Origin: Bacteroides acidifaciens
Lineage (GTDB): Bacteria; Bacteroidota; Bacteroidia; Bacteroidales; Bacteroidaceae
DNA length: 44,303 nt
Direction of reading: 5' to 3'
Assembly: GCF_024623065.1 (NCBI RefSeq)
Contig: NZ_JANJZR010000033.1
Coordinates: 1 to 44,303, forward strand
Shown here: piece by piece, positions 44,101 through 44,303 of the stretch
Numbering within the stretch: position 1 is the stretch's first letter
Layout: the number at the start of each line of letters is the position of its first letter
Program-made: the position numbers and the translations under genes
Notes under the pieces: generated by a model
What the model was told of the DNA's origin: nothing
What the model saw: only the letters and a program-made list of their open reading frames with translations
Databases searched by the model: none

Positions 44101-44151
44101 AAAAGGAGAATCACTAATGTCAATGCATAGAACTGATTCTCCTTTTTTTAT
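44101..44151 (+). terminator. Terminator of the Na/Pi transporter gene
   Basis: AGGAGAATCA pairs with TGATTCTCCT around a loop of about 20 bases, followed by seven T residues. Confidence 0.85.
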
Positions 44152-44172
44152 TTATCCATTGTATCCCTTAAT

Positions 44173-44217
44173 CTCATAATTCAGGGAGTTCTTGGTTCAA
44201 GCCCAAGTAGAACAACC
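44173..44217 (+). pseudogene. Decayed 3' half of a tRNA-Met gene (CAT)
   Basis: CTCATAA (44173-44179) reads as an anticodon loop with CAT. TTCAG follows as the 3' side of the anticodon stem, then a short variable stretch one base longer than normal. A perfect T-arm comes next: stem CTTGG, loop TTCAAGC, stem CCAAG (44191-44207). TAGAACA-A-CC follows like a 3' acceptor strand with discriminator. The matching 5' acceptor (TGTTCTA) and the D-arm are missing upstream, where only the transporter's terminator is found. I therefore read it as a 3' remnant, possibly an integration scar. Confidence 0.55.
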
Positions 44218-44229
44218 TCTTAAAAATCA

Positions 44230-44262
44230 AGCAGTTACGAATCCAATCGTAGCTGCTTTTTC
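44230..44262 (+). terminator. Terminator downstream of the tRNA remnant
   Basis: AGCAGTTACGA (44230-44240) pairs with TCGTAGCTGCT (44247-44257) with one G-T pair, then five T residues. It would be the native terminator of the original tRNA gene. Confidence 0.8.
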
Positions 44263-44303
44263 TTTTGTCTTGAACACAAATCCGAACCAAACCCAAAAAG
44301 GTT

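Overview
The window looks like a chromosomal segment of a gut Bacteroides (B. thetaiotaomicron / ovatus / xylanisolvens type). Three things point there. The large IspG, the RpoN, the DUF4136/DUF4476 proteins and the paired barrel/lipoprotein genes are Bacteroidales in style. Shine-Dalgarno sequences are mostly absent. Many genes are preceded by the Bacteroides -7 box TAnnTTTG, some with a TTTG-like -33 box 20-21 bp upstream.

Layout. 1-4577 is an AT-rich accessory stretch. It starts with about 1.1 kb of palindrome-rich non-coding DNA, followed by a classical AAA ATPase, a DUF1643-like gene broken by an in-frame TAG, an orphan 188-aa protein and a 57-residue scrap of a RavA-type MoxR ATPase. 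4578-7444 holds a four-domain sulfur-handling fusion (CoA-disulfide reductase, rhodanese, TusA, DsrE) with a MarR-like regulator. 7669-8946 is a DUF4136 lipoprotein plus an outer-membrane barrel. 9010-13665 (minus) is an operon of a lipoprotein with a 5'-nucleotidase C-terminal domain, a metallophosphatase and a NagZ-like GH3 fused to a class-C beta-lactamase fold; its promoter interlocks with that of rplS. 14.2-15.0 kb is a non-coding stretch with a small inverted-repeat element and a long 21-22 bp periodic array. Next come a ROK glucokinase (minus) and a five-gene MacAB-TolC-like export operon (16137-21872).

22-25 kb (minus) carries an Arg/Ser-rich secreted protein, a DUF4476 protein and a CvfB-like S1 protein, followed by malate dehydrogenase (plus). 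26.4-31.8 kb (minus) has a Zn/Cd-type P-ATPase with a Fur-family regulator, a DUF4143 ATPase and an outer-membrane barrel. It ends in a 0.9-kb non-coding stretch full of palindromes, with an ATPase relic. 31855-36887 (minus) is a housekeeping run: rpoN, a PAP2-like membrane protein, gcvH, purE and ispG. The right end has aminopeptidase P, an acetyl-xylan-esterase-like hydrolase, a small membrane protein, a nucleoside kinase fused to threonyl-tRNA-synthetase-like N-terminal domains, and a Na/Pi cotransporter. The window closes with what appears to be the decayed 3' half of a tRNA-Met gene.

The most unusual signal is non-coding. At three separate loci (307-413, 14547-14781, 31312-31395) short palindromes or motifs recur every 21-24 bp. 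The sequence is consistent within a locus and unrelated between loci, and the outermost palindromes are exact reverse complements of each other. I know of no named element with this design. All calls come from reading the sequence; no database search was run.
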